From NCBI GenBank assembly GCA_009663185.1, contig VJZX01000028.1, forward strand, positions 4,996 to 38,912: a DNA stretch of 33,917 bases, given 5' to 3'. The first letter of the stretch is position 1. Every line of letters starts with the position of its first letter. Positions 24,066-32,714 of this stretch are shown here, piece after piece. The notes below the pieces were generated by a model, which was not told the DNA's origin, searched no databases, and saw only the letters and a program-made list of their open reading frames with translations. Made by a program: the position numbers and the translations under genes. This stretch comes from Isoptericola halalbus (GTDB lineage: Bacteria; Actinomycetota; Actinomycetes; Actinomycetales; Cellulomonadaceae).

Positions 24066-27000
24066 GCCGGATGGCAGACACGTTGTTCGGGCTGATCCCC
24101 GTCGACTCCACCGGGCAGCAGTGGATTGTCCGGGACCTGCAGCTCGTCAACTGGGGCGGGTACGACGGCGGCCCGCACCGCGTCCGGTTCGCGTCGAGCG
24201 CGACGCTCCTGTCGGGCACGTCGGGATCCGGCAAGTCGACGATGCTCGACGCCTACATCGCGCTCCTCATGCCGCACACCACTCCGTTCAACGGGGCGTC
24301 GAACGGGGGCGTCGTTGGGCGACCTCGTGGCAAGGACCAGCGCAACGTCATCTCCTACGCGCGCGGAAAGCTGGACGAGTCGCGGCACGAAGGCGTCGTG
24401 CGCGAGCGCGTCCTGCGCGGTGACGGCGAGGACACGTGGAGCGCCGTCGCGATGACCTGGGCGGACCAGGCGGGCGAGCTCTTCACCGCGCTGCGCGCCT
24501 ACTACGTGCCGGCCGGCGCCCAGCGGACCGAGGACATCCTGTCCGTGCGCGCTATCGTCCCAGACGCGTTCGACCTCGCCGCGCTGGAACCAGCGGCGCG
24601 GCAGCGGCTGTCCCGTGGCGCCCTGACCGCGCTTGGGCTGACGCACTTCGACACGGACAAGGAGTTCACCGCCCGCCTGTACTCGACGCTCGGCATCGGC
24701 GCGGCGGGCGGCGGCGCCAAGGCTGTCGGGCTCCTCGCGCGGATCCAGGCGGGTCAGCAGATAACCACGGTCGACGCGCTCTACAAGGCGATGGTGCTCG
24801 AGGAGCCCGAGACGCTAGCGGTCGCCGACGAGGCGGTGGACCACTTCGACGACCTGACCAGCACCCGTGAGCAGATGCTCACGGCTCGCCGGCAGGTGCA
24901 GGTGCTCGCCCCGATCCGTGACCAGCGCGCCGGGATTGACGCCGCGACCGACCGGCTTGTGACGATCGACGCCGTCGGCTCGGTGAGTCACGCGGGCAGC
25001 GTCGCGGAACGGTGGCACGACGAACGTCGCCGCGAGCTGCTGGTCGCCCTGGAGGCAGCCACCCGCCGGCGGCACAAGGACGCCGAACGCCGACACATCG
25101 AGGCGCGGGCGCAGCACGCTGCCGCCGCGGAGGAGCTCGACCGGGCGCGCAAGGAGCTCTGGGCCGCAGGCGGCAAGGATGTCGACACCGCCGAGACCGC
25201 CCTTGTTGCCGCTCGAACCCGCTCGGCCGAGACCGAGCGAGCGCGTCGCCGGCTGGACGAGGACCTTGAGCTGCTGGGCGCGCGCGTCCGCACGGCCGCG
25301 GACTTCGAACGGCAGCTGACGGCCTCCCGACAGGCGTTGGCCACGGCCGAGGAGCATCGGAAGGCCGGACGGGACCGGCTGTACGCGGCGCACGACAGGC
25401 AGCGCCGCGCCCGCGCGGAGCTGGACCGCCTCACCGCCGAGCGCGACGGGCTAGGGCGTCGCAGGGGGAACATCCCCGAGAACCTGCACCAAGCCCGCGT
25501 CGCGCTCGCGCACGGCGCCGGCATGACGCCCGAGGAGCTGCCGTTCGTCGCCGAGCTGGTCGAGGTGCGCACCGAGCACGAACCGTGGCGGGAGGCGTTC
25601 AACCTCGCGCTCGGCGGTTTCGCCACGACGCTCCTGGTCGACGAGGAGAGGCTCGGCGCGTTCCGGTCCGTGATCGACGGCGTCGTCATCCGCGAACGGC
25701 TGCATTACGACGGCGTTCCCACAGGGCTTCCTGACGACGTTGCCCGCGACCCGCGGACCATGGCCGGTCGGCTCGACATCAAGCCCGGCCCGTTCGCGGG
25801 CTGGCTCGCGGGCCGCCTGGCCGACGCCTTCTCCCACGTGTGCGTCGAGAGAGCCGACGAGCTGGGCCGCCATCGTCGGGCCCTGACACGGGCCGGGCAG
25901 GCGAGCGACGGGCACCGCGGCGCCCACGGCGGCCACGGGCGCACCAACCTGCTCGGCTTCACGAACGCTCGCCGGCTGGCGCAGCTCGACAACGAGCTCG
26001 CGGCCGCCGAGGCCGAGCTCGTCGCGGCTACCGAGGCGCTGCTCGGCGCCGAGCTCGCGGCCGACGCCTCGGACGAACGCCTTGCCGCCCACCGCCGGAT
26101 GGTGGACGTCGCGTGGGACCGAGTCGACACCGACGCGGCGGCCGCCGAGGTCGAGCGGTGTGAGGCCCAGCTCGCGGAGCTCACAGCGGGCGACGTCGAC
26201 CTCGCGGCGCTGCGTCGCCGGGTGACCACGTTCGACGGCCGGGCCAGCGCCATGCACGCCGAGCTCACGCGCGCCGCGGACGCCGAGCGCAGAGCCGCCC
26301 AGGACTGGGAGCGCGCCGCCGACGAGGGCGACGCCGTCCAGCGACGGATCGACGGCTCTCAAAGCGTGCTCGGAGCCGAGCCGGCTGCCTACCTCGACGG
26401 GTTGCTCGCCGGCGCCCTCACGACGGCGGGAGCGCCGCCACGCGAAGGCGCCGGGTTTCGCGATGCGCTGCCCGAGGATCCGCACGAGGCGCTGACCGCG
26501 TTCGACGGTGCCGCACGCACGCTCGACCGCGCCCGGGCCGCCGAGCGCGAACGTGCCGAGACGGCCGTGCGCACCGGCACCGACGCGCTGCAGCAGGTGT
26601 TCGAACGGTTCCTCGACTTGTGGCCGGACCCCAACCTCGGTACCGACCCGCAGGCTGCGTACGCCGACTTCGAGCGCATCCTCACGGCGCTCGAGACGCA
26701 GAAGCTGCACGAGCTCGAGCAACGGTGGCTCGCGAGCCTCACCCGGCTGTCGGGCAACGACCTCACCGATCTCGACCGGGCGATCGGACGTGCTCTGCGC
26801 GAGATCCGCGAGCGGATCGAGCCGGTCAACGCGATCCTCGCCGGCCTCCCGTTCGCCGACGACCAGCACCGGCTGCGGATCGACCTGCAGGAGATCCGCT
26901 CCGCGGTAGTGCAGCGGTTCCGCCGGGACCTTCGCCAGGTCCGGGAGCTGCTCGCCGGCGATGCGGCTGAGGGAGAGCTCGAGGCGAGATACGCACGGAT

Positions 27001-27448
27001 GCGCTCGGTCATCGACCGCGTGCGGCGCACCAGCCCGGACTTCGCCGAGCTCGTGGACGTGCGTCGCCACGTGCGAGTGAGCGCCGAGAAGATCGACCTC
27101 GACGGCCGCCACGTCGCCCTGTACGACCACATCGGCGAGAAGTCCGGAGGCGAGTCGCAGGAGCTCGTGGCGTTCATTGTCGGTGCGGCGCTCCGATACC
27201 AGCTGGGCGACGCGTCCGCCGACCGTCCCCGGTACGCGCCAGTACTCCTCGACGAGGCGCTCATCAAGGCCGACGCCCGGTTCGCCGGTCGTGCCGTCGG
27301 CGCGTGGCGCGGGCTCGGCTTCCAGCTCATCATCGCCGCGCCTCTCGACAAGGTGAGCGCCTTGGAGCCGCACGTCGACGCCGTCTACGAGATCGTCAAG
27401 ACCGCGGACGGTCGCTCTCGTGCCCTCGCCCTCGTGCCCGTGCCGTGA
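24062..27448 (+). CDS. jetC: Wadjet type I SMC-like ATPase JetC
   Basis: 1128-residue MukB/SbcC-like ATPase. Walker A is GTSGSGKST (52-60), the ABC signature SGGES is at 1028-1032 (GEKSGGESQELVAF), and Walker B is VLLDEA with D1064/E1065. Between them lie long Ala/Glu/Arg-rich coiled coils with a central hinge-like region around the ELPFVAELVEVRTEH segment. It is the motor that loads on DNA and extrudes loops. GTG 24062 overlaps the jetB stop (GTGA) and has GAGGAGG 7 nt upstream; ATG 24071 is an alternative. It ends with a GTGA overlap with jetD. All catalytic residues appear intact, so the system is probably active. Confidence 0.94.
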   Translation: MSRMADTLFGLIPVDSTGQQWIVRDLQLVNWGGYDGGPHRVRFASSATLLSGTSGSGKSTMLDAYIALLMPHTTPFNGASNGGVVGRPRGKDQRNVISYARGKLDESRHEGVVRERVLRGDGEDTWSAVAMTWADQAGELFTALRAYYVPAGAQRTEDILSVRAIVPDAFDLAALEPAARQRLSRGALTALGLTHFDTDKEFTARLYSTLGIGAAGGGAKAVGLLARIQAGQQITTVDALYKAMVLEEPETLAVADEAVDHFDDLTSTREQMLTARRQVQVLAPIRDQRAGIDAATDRLVTIDAVGSVSHAGSVAERWHDERRRELLVALEAATRRRHKDAERRHIEARAQHAAAAEELDRARKELWAAGGKDVDTAETALVAARTRSAETERARRRLDEDLELLGARVRTAADFERQLTASRQALATAEEHRKAGRDRLYAAHDRQRRARAELDRLTAERDGLGRRRGNIPENLHQARVALAHGAGMTPEELPFVAELVEVRTEHEPWREAFNLALGGFATTLLVDEERLGAFRSVIDGVVIRERLHYDGVPTGLPDDVARDPRTMAGRLDIKPGPFAGWLAGRLADAFSHVCVERADELGRHRRALTRAGQASDGHRGAHGGHGRTNLLGFTNARRLAQLDNELAAAEAELVAATEALLGAELAADASDERLAAHRRMVDVAWDRVDTDAAAAEVERCEAQLAELTAGDVDLAALRRRVTTFDGRASAMHAELTRAADAERRAAQDWERAADEGDAVQRRIDGSQSVLGAEPAAYLDGLLAGALTTAGAPPREGAGFRDALPEDPHEALTAFDGAARTLDRARAAERERAETAVRTGTDALQQVFERFLDLWPDPNLGTDPQAAYADFERILTALETQKLHELEQRWLASLTRLSGNDLTDLDRAIGRALREIRERIEPVNAILAGLPFADDQHRLRIDLQEIRSAVVQRFRRDLRQVRELLAGDAAEGELEARYARMRSVIDRVRRTSPDFAELVDVRRHVRVSAEKIDLDGRHVALYDHIGEKSGGESQELVAFIVGAALRYQLGDASADRPRYAPVLLDEALIKADARFAGRAVGAWRGLGFQLIIAAPLDKVSALEPHVDAVYEIVKTADGRSRALALVPVP

Positions 27449-28644
27449 GCGGCTACGTCTCAGTGCCGGACGCGCTCGCACAGGTGGCGCGACAGGTCGA
27501 GGAACGCTGGGCGGAGGCGGTGTGCGGAGGCGCGCCCTTCTTCGGTGTCCGGTCCCTCGGGGCGCCGCGCAGCGACGCAGACGTGACCGACGTGGGCGCG
27601 TTCGAGGCGTGGCGGCAGGAGTGGGTGCGCCTGCCGCGTGACCTCGGCGACGACCGTGTCGTCGTGACATGCCGGGAGGTGTCGGTCGGACGTGTCCGGT
27701 ACAGGGCGCCGACCGTCCTGCGGCTGGCGGACCTGGACACCGCGGTCAGGGTGACCGGGCGGGGTGCCGCGCTCGTCGCCCACGGGCGCCAGGTGCACGC
27801 CCGCCTGGTTGAACAGGGCTGCACCTTGACGCCGGGCCTGCTGCGCGCAGCGACGGCGCTCGCCGATGTGGACCGCGAAGTCCTGGTCGGGGTGCTCGAC
27901 TGGGTGCAGGGGATCGCGGACCTTGGCGCGTGGACCGCGCGCCAGGTCCCGGTCCCGGGCGCCCACTCGAAGTGGCTCGAGACGCACAAGCGGCTGGTGG
28001 ACGGCCTGTCGGGGCGCGCGGCGCTCGCCGAATTGAACCCGCGACCCGCTCACGTCGTCTTCACGTACCTGGACCCCGACCACCGTGGGGCCGGCCGGCG
28101 CAGCCACGACTCGTGGACCGCGGGCGACGTCGTCGACCTCGCGTACGCACCCGACGTTGTGATCGTTGTGGAGAACCGCGACTCCCGCCTGTTCTTCCCC
28201 GATCTGCCGCGCGCGATCGCCGTCGAAGGAGGAGGTACTGCGGCCGCGTCGGCGCTGGCCTCCCTGCCGTGGCTCCCCCGGGTGCGGCACATCGTCTACT
28301 GGGGCGACGTCGACTGCTGGGGGTTCGAGATCCTCGATCGCCTGCGCGGTGCGCTGGGGCCGGACCGAGTATCGAGCATTCTCATGGACCGCGCTGCGGT
28401 GGACCGGTACCGGAACCTTGGCACCTTCCACCACCCCGACGGCAGCCCGATCGAGCCACGCCGTCGGAACCTCGCGCACCTGACGCCGTCGGAGCGCGCC
28501 GCCTACGCTGCCGTGAACGATCTTGCCTCTGGCGCCCCGCCACGGATCGAGCAGGAACGGATCCCGCTCTCGGACGCCGGGTCCGCGCTCGCGCGCACGG
28601 TTGCACGTTCCAGCATGCGATGGCGCAAGGATGCACGTCGATGA
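27445..28644 (+). CDS. jetD: Wadjet type I nuclease JetD (DUF3322/DUF2220, Toprim-like)
   Basis: 399-residue protein with an N-terminal DUF3322 region (about 10-190, containing CREVSVGRVRYRAPT and VPGAHSKWLETHKRLV) and a C-terminal DUF2220 Toprim-like domain. The metal-binding acids are visible: E243 in VVENRDSRLFFP, D288 and D290 in YWGDVDCWGFEIL, and nearby E295. In Wadjet, JetD cuts circular DNA after loop extrusion by JetABC. GTG 27445 overlaps the jetC stop by 4 nt. Directly after the stop comes the remnant of a toxin-antitoxin locus. Confidence 0.92.
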   Translation: MSGYVSVPDALAQVARQVEERWAEAVCGGAPFFGVRSLGAPRSDADVTDVGAFEAWRQEWVRLPRDLGDDRVVVTCREVSVGRVRYRAPTVLRLADLDTAVRVTGRGAALVAHGRQVHARLVEQGCTLTPGLLRAATALADVDREVLVGVLDWVQGIADLGAWTARQVPVPGAHSKWLETHKRLVDGLSGRAALAELNPRPAHVVFTYLDPDHRGAGRRSHDSWTAGDVVDLAYAPDVVIVVENRDSRLFFPDLPRAIAVEGGGTAAASALASLPWLPRVRHIVYWGDVDCWGFEILDRLRGALGPDRVSSILMDRAAVDRYRNLGTFHHPDGSPIEPRRRNLAHLTPSERAAYAAVNDLASGAPPRIEQERIPLSDAGSALARTVARSSMRWRKDARR

Positions 28645-28683
28645 TCCACGGCACGTCGGAAGACGAACCGCCGGCCCAGAGCC

Positions 28684-28773
28684 AGCGCGGCCAGGGAGGG
28701 CGTCTGGCTCTCCGAGCTGGCACTGACCGAGCTGCGCCGCTCACTCGAGAAGGCAGGGACAAGTCCGACTGGT
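28684..28773 (+). pseudogene. Remnant of a ribbon-helix-helix antitoxin (FitA/VapB-like)
   Basis: In the frame that continues past the jetD stop, the stretch SAAREGVWLSELALTELRRS followed by LEKAG matches the second half of a ribbon-helix-helix antitoxin (AAREGxSLSEL...LR pattern). No start codon or N-terminal beta-strand precedes it; the sequence upstream belongs to jetD. It sits immediately before the VapC-like fragment, where the antitoxin gene is expected. Identification rests on a short pattern plus context. Confidence 0.45.
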
Positions 28774-29069
28774 GATCGTCCTCGACTCGTCCGCGGCGGT
28801 TCGAGCGGCTGCCCGGCCGGCAGGGTGCGGCCAGGGTCCACGCGAACCTTGCCCATCCCGACGTCACCGCCCACGCCCCCGCACTCCTTCCGGTCGAGGC
28901 GCTCGCGACCGTGCGCGGTCTGGTCCAAGGCCGGTACGCGTCCGTCGAGCGCGGCGCCGAGGCGACCGCCAAACCTGATCGCGACCGACGTGACGTGTCA
29001 CGACCCGCTCATCCTGCTGGACCGCGCGTGGGAGTCCGCGACATCCTGTCAGTGCACGACGCCGTGTAC
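28772..29069 (+). pseudogene. Decayed VapC/FitB-like PIN-domain toxin
   Basis: Pieces of a PIN-domain ribonuclease toxin follow in the correct order but in changing frames. The start VIVLDSSAAV (GTG 28772) carries the first catalytic Asp. After a shift near 28801 comes VHANLAHPDVTAHAPALLPV followed by EALATVRGL, with the conserved Glu. After another near 28971 comes NLIATDVTCHDPLILLDRAW. After a third near 29033 comes VRDILSVHDAVY with the last conserved Asp. Three or more frame changes in 300 bases mean real decay rather than one sequencing error. It was probably once a cassette with the antitoxin just upstream. Confidence 0.75.
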
Positions 29070-29175
29070 CGCCCGACGTCGTGCTGCTGGCGGTCAAGGA
29101 CGACGGCGGCAGGTCTCGGCTCGTGACACTCGTCGGCGTGTGATGCAATTGGCGGAACTGGCGGTCCACGGCGGG
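29070..29175 (+). other. Unassigned spacer after the toxin relic
   Basis: A short open stretch encodes PDVVLLAVKDDGGRSRLVTL and ends at a TGA at 29141-29143; it does not match the expected end of a PIN protein and could be part of another decayed gene. Nothing else recognisable lies before the glgP promoter. Confidence 0.3.
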
Positions 29176-29204
29176 TCCACAGGCTCGCGCGTGCTGTGTA
29201 GGGT
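29176..29204 (+). promoter_or_regulatory. Promoter of glgP (leaderless)
   Basis: TCCACA (29176-29181) and TAGGGT (29199-29204) are separated by 17 nt, and the -10 box ends 7 nt before GTG 29212. This is one of the better -35/-10 pairs among the leaderless candidates here. Confidence 0.55.
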
Positions 29205-29211
29205 CGTCCCC

Positions 29212-31689
29212 GTGACCGAGTCGACCCCCCTGATCGCCACCCCCGAGCACAACGTGGAGGGGTTCGTGCGGGAGTACCTGCGCGAGCTGAACTTCTCCCA
29301 GGGCACCGTGCTCGAGCGGGCCAGCGTGAACGACAAGTACCTGGCGCTCGCGCGCACGGTGCGCCTCTACCTCATGGCTCGCTGGATGCGCACCACCGCG
29401 GACCAGATCCGCAGCCAGCCCAAGACTGTCGCGTACCTGTCGGCCGAGTTTCTCCTCGGTCGCCAGCTCGACAACGCGCTCATCGCCTCGGACCTCGAGG
29501 AGATCGCGCGCGACGGCCTGACGTCGCTCGGCGTCGACATCGACGAGCTGCGCGGCGCCGAGGTCGAGCCGGGCCTCGGCAACGGCGGCCTCGGCCGCCT
29601 CGCGGCGTGCTTCATCGACTCCCTCGCGACGATGTCCGTCCCCGCGATCGGCTACGGCATCCGCTACGACTACGGCATCTTCCGCCAGACGTTCGTCGAC
29701 GGGTGTCAGGTCGAGGAACCCGACAACTGGCTCGACAACGGCTCGCCGTGGGAGTTCGCCCACCCCGAGCACGAGGTCACCGTCAGCTTCGGCGGGCACA
29801 CCGAGAAGTACACCGACGACGCAGGGCGGGAGCGCTCCCGCTGGATCCCCGGCTGGCAGGTCCTGGGCGTCCCGTACAACTACATGGTCCCCGGCTACCG
29901 CAACGGCCGGGTCAACACGCTGCGGCTCTGGAGCGCCCGGGCGACGCACGCGTTCGACCTGAAGATCTTCAACCACGGTGACTACGCCGAGGCCGTGCGC
30001 GCGCGGACGTTCGCCGAGAACATCTCGAAGGTTCTCTACCCCGAGGACTCGACGCCGCAGGGCAAGGAGCTGCGACTGCAGCAGCAGTACTTCTTCGTCG
30101 CCTGCTCGCTGCGCGACTTCATCGACCAGCTCCTCCCCGAGGGCTTCGACCTGCGCCGGCTGCCCGAGCGGATCATCTTCCAGCTGAACGACACGCACCC
30201 GGTCATCGCGATCCCCGAGCTCATGCGGATCCTCGTCGACGAGCAGGGCTTCGAGTGGGACGAGGCCTGGGCCACCACGAAGCAGTGCTTCGCCTACACG
30301 TGCCACACGCTGCTGCCCGAGGCGCTCGAGGTGTGGCCCGTCGAGCTGATGGGCCGGCTCCTGCCGCGTCACCTCGAGATCATCTACCGCATCAACGACG
30401 ACTTCCTCGACGAGGTGCGCGAGGCCACGGGCGGCGACGAGCAGCTCGAGCGGCGCATGTCGATCATCGCGGAGTACCCCAACCAGGCCGTGCGCATGGC
30501 GTATCTCGCCACCGTCGCGGGCGCGAAGGTCAACGGCGTGGCCGAGCTGCACAGCCAGCTCCTGCGCGACAAGGTGTTGACGGACTTCGCGAACTTCTTC
30601 CCGGAGAAGTTCACCAACGTCACCAACGGCATCACGCCGCGCCGGTTCGTCCGCCTCGCCAACCCGGGCCTGTCCGGCCTCATCACCGAGGCGATCGGCG
30701 ACGGCTGGGTCACCGACCTCGACAGGCTGCGCGAGCTCGAGCCGCTCGCCGACGACGCTGAGTTCCGTCGCCGCTTCCGCGAGGTCAAGGCCGCCAACAA
30801 GGACCGGCTCGTCCGCCTGCTCGCGGCGCGCGACGGCATCGAGATCGACCCGGGCACGATGCTCGACGTCATGGTCAAGCGCCTGCACGAGTACAAGCGC
30901 CAGACGCTCAAGCTGCTGCACGTCGTGACGCTGTACGACCGCATCACGTCGGGCGAGCTCGCCACCCGGGACGTCCCGCCGCGCACCGTGGTCTTCGGGG
31001 CCAAGGCCGCGCCCGGCTACAAGATGGCCAAGGAGATCATCGCGCTCATCAACCACGTGGGGTCGGTCGTCAACGCCGATCCCGAGGTGTCGAAGGTGCT
31101 GCGCGTCGCGTTCCCGGCGAACTACAACGTCACCGTCGCCGAGACGCTCATCCCTGCCGCGGACCTGTCCGAGCAGATCTCGCTCGCGGGCAAGGAGGCG
31201 TCGGGCACCGGCAACATGAAGTTCGCGCTCAACGGCGCGCTCACGATCGGGACCGACGACGGCGCGAACGTCGAGATCCGTCAGCTCGTGGGCGACGACC
31301 ACTTCTTCCTGTTCGGCCTCACCGAGCCCGAGGCGTGCGCGATCGCCGAGGCGGGCTACCGGCCGTCGTCGTACTACGAGCAGAACGCGTCGCTGCGCAA
31401 CGCGCTCGACCTCATCGCCAAGGGCACGTTCTCCGACGGCGACGCCGGGAGGTTCGAGCCGGTCGTGGCGAACCTGCTCGGCGAGGACAGGTTCATGGTG
31501 CTCGCCGACTACCAGTCGTACCTCGACGCCCAGGAGCGGGTCGACGCCGCCTACACCGACGCCGACGCCTGGAGCCGGTCGGCGGTGCTCAACGTCGCGC
31601 GGTCGGGCTTCTTCTCGTCCGACCGCTCGATGCGGGACTACCTCGACCGCATCTGGCACGCCGAATCTCTGCCCGCCAGCGGTCGCTGA
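29212..31689 (+). CDS. glgP: Glycogen/starch/maltodextrin phosphorylase
   Basis: 825-residue PLP-dependent GT35 phosphorylase releasing glucose-1-phosphate from alpha-1,4-glucans. Family landmarks include YLSAEFLLGRQLDNAL, EPGLGNGGLGRLAACFIDSLA, GYGIRYDYGIF, QLNDTHPVIAIPELMRI and KRLHEYKRQ, and the PLP lysine K670 in GTGNMKFALNGALTIGTDDG. Length is normal for the bacterial/E. coli-type branch. GTG 29212 is supported by the promoter 7 nt upstream; the longer open frame upstream only covers the toxin relic. No other glycogen gene is adjacent, so it is a stand-alone unit ending in a GC-rich hairpin. Confidence 0.97.
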   Translation: MTESTPLIATPEHNVEGFVREYLRELNFSQGTVLERASVNDKYLALARTVRLYLMARWMRTTADQIRSQPKTVAYLSAEFLLGRQLDNALIASDLEEIARDGLTSLGVDIDELRGAEVEPGLGNGGLGRLAACFIDSLATMSVPAIGYGIRYDYGIFRQTFVDGCQVEEPDNWLDNGSPWEFAHPEHEVTVSFGGHTEKYTDDAGRERSRWIPGWQVLGVPYNYMVPGYRNGRVNTLRLWSARATHAFDLKIFNHGDYAEAVRARTFAENISKVLYPEDSTPQGKELRLQQQYFFVACSLRDFIDQLLPEGFDLRRLPERIIFQLNDTHPVIAIPELMRILVDEQGFEWDEAWATTKQCFAYTCHTLLPEALEVWPVELMGRLLPRHLEIIYRINDDFLDEVREATGGDEQLERRMSIIAEYPNQAVRMAYLATVAGAKVNGVAELHSQLLRDKVLTDFANFFPEKFTNVTNGITPRRFVRLANPGLSGLITEAIGDGWVTDLDRLRELEPLADDAEFRRRFREVKAANKDRLVRLLAARDGIEIDPGTMLDVMVKRLHEYKRQTLKLLHVVTLYDRITSGELATRDVPPRTVVFGAKAAPGYKMAKEIIALINHVGSVVNADPEVSKVLRVAFPANYNVTVAETLIPAADLSEQISLAGKEASGTGNMKFALNGALTIGTDDGANVEIRQLVGDDHFFLFGLTEPEACAIAEAGYRPSSYYEQNASLRNALDLIAKGTFSDGDAGRFEPVVANLLGEDRFMVLADYQSYLDAQERVDAAYTDADAWSRSAVLNVARSGFFSSDRSMRDYLDRIWHAESLPASGR

Positions 31690-31710
31690 CCCGCCGCGCG
31701 CGCCGGCGGG
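31690..31710. terminator. GC hairpin after glgP
   Basis: Perfect 7-bp stem CCCGCCG / CGGCGGG with a 7-nt loop CGCGCGC, beginning at the base after the glgP stop and lying between two convergent genes. No T-tract. It probably terminates glgP and perhaps the convergent PRC-barrel gene. Confidence 0.55.
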
Positions 31711-31748
31711 CCGTCAGGCACCCTGGGACAGCCCGCCCGTCGCGTCGC

Positions 31749-32528
31749 TCAGCGCTCGTCCTCACCCTGCTCGCCGGACATGTCGGTCTCGATCTCCTCC
31801 TTGCGCACCGTCTCGTCGACCGTCGCCTGGTCGTCGACGGTCTCGGTCTCCAGGCGCACTCGCTCGACCGGGACCGTCTCCTTCTCCACGACCGGCCTCT
31901 CCGCGTGCAGCGTCACCTCGTGCTCGGCCTCGGAGATCTCCGGGCCGGAAAGTGCTTCGTCCCGGCTCTCTTCGGTGATCGGTTCTCGCTCGACGCGGAC
32001 CTCCTCGTGGCTGACCGGCACCGTCTTGGTGACGTGCTCCGTCACCACGTACTTGCGCAGGCGCGCCCTGCCGACCTCCTCGCGCTGCGTGTGGACGTGC
32101 ACCTGCTCCTCCGAGCGGGTCATCGCGTCGTCCGTGCCGGCCTGCGCGCCGGGTACTGCGGTGTCCATACCCGCGCCCGACGGGACATTGGTGTCGACGC
32201 CGCCCACCGGCTCCAGACCGTAGTACCGGTAGAGCTCCATCTCCTCCTGAGGACTGAACTGGCCTTCAGGCTCCACGCGCGGCGCGTCCTTGACAGTGTC
32301 CCTGTCATACGGCACGTGGATCTCTTCGCCCTGGACGGTGGCCTCTCCCGTGAGCGGCACGAACGTCTCCGCCGTGCCGAACAGTCCCATCCTGACGGTG
32401 ACCCAGCTGGGCTCTCGCGTCTGGTCGTCGACGTAGATGTCGGCGACCTGGCCGATCCTGTCCCCACCGGTACCCACCACCGTGGCGCCGGCCTCCATCA
32501 TTGCCCGCAACTGCTCGAATGTGAGCAT
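31749..32528 (-). CDS. PRC-barrel and DUF2382 (YsnF/AvaK-like) stress-type protein
   Basis: 259 residues from ATG 32528. The N-terminal PRC-barrel (about 1-85: GGDRIGQVADIYVDD and EPSWVTVRMGLFG) is followed by a variable, disordered linker (100-140) and a C-terminal DUF2382 domain of charged repeats (EEVGRARLRKYVVTEHVTK, VPVSHEEVRVEREPI, HAERPVVEKETVPVERVRL). This architecture is widespread in actinobacteria and often linked to general stress, but its biochemical role is unknown. ATG 32546 is an alternative adding six residues; ATG 32528 is favoured by a GAGAG stretch upstream and because PRC proteins usually start close to the barrel. It is convergent with glgP and divergent from degV. Confidence 0.87.
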   Translation of the reverse strand: MLTFEQLRAMMEAGATVVGTGGDRIGQVADIYVDDQTREPSWVTVRMGLFGTAETFVPLTGEATVQGEEIHVPYDRDTVKDAPRVEPEGQFSPQEEMELYRYYGLEPVGGVDTNVPSGAGMDTAVPGAQAGTDDAMTRSEEQVHVHTQREEVGRARLRKYVVTEHVTKTVPVSHEEVRVEREPITEESRDEALSGPEISEAEHEVTLHAERPVVEKETVPVERVRLETETVDDQATVDETVRKEEIETDMSGEQGEDER

Positions 32529-32714
32529 GATCGTATCTCTCGCCATCGTGCTGAAAGGGCCGAATTCTTGACCGCATCACCGGTCCGCGAGTGTCTCGCC
32601 GACCACTTTCCACGCAACCACCGCAGTGACCCGCTCGCAATCAAGGCAGCCGCGGGCCGTACGGACGCACGCTCGGACCGCCGGCCGCGGTCTCCACGTT
32701 AGGGTGTGGCTGAC
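32529..32714. promoter_or_regulatory. Divergent promoter region between the PRC-barrel gene and degV
   Basis: On the plus strand, TAGGGT (32700-32705) lies 9 nt before the degV ATG 32715. Two inverted repeats are present: GCGAG-TGT-CTCGC (32587-32599), and CCGCGG (32650-32655) facing GGCCGCGG (32683-32690), just upstream of the degV -10 box. The middle part is less GC-rich than its surroundings (32557-32640). No clear promoter was found for the PRC gene. Confidence 0.4.

Noticed and set aside
28641-28775. 44-codon frame with ATGA overlap to jetD and GTGA overlap to the toxin start
   Set aside because: The overlaps are suggestive, but its product has no antitoxin pattern, while another frame in the same stretch does. 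More likely coincidental.
28864-31659. Minus-strand open frame opposite glgP
   Set aside because: Shadow of a strongly conserved enzyme; no domain pattern of its own.
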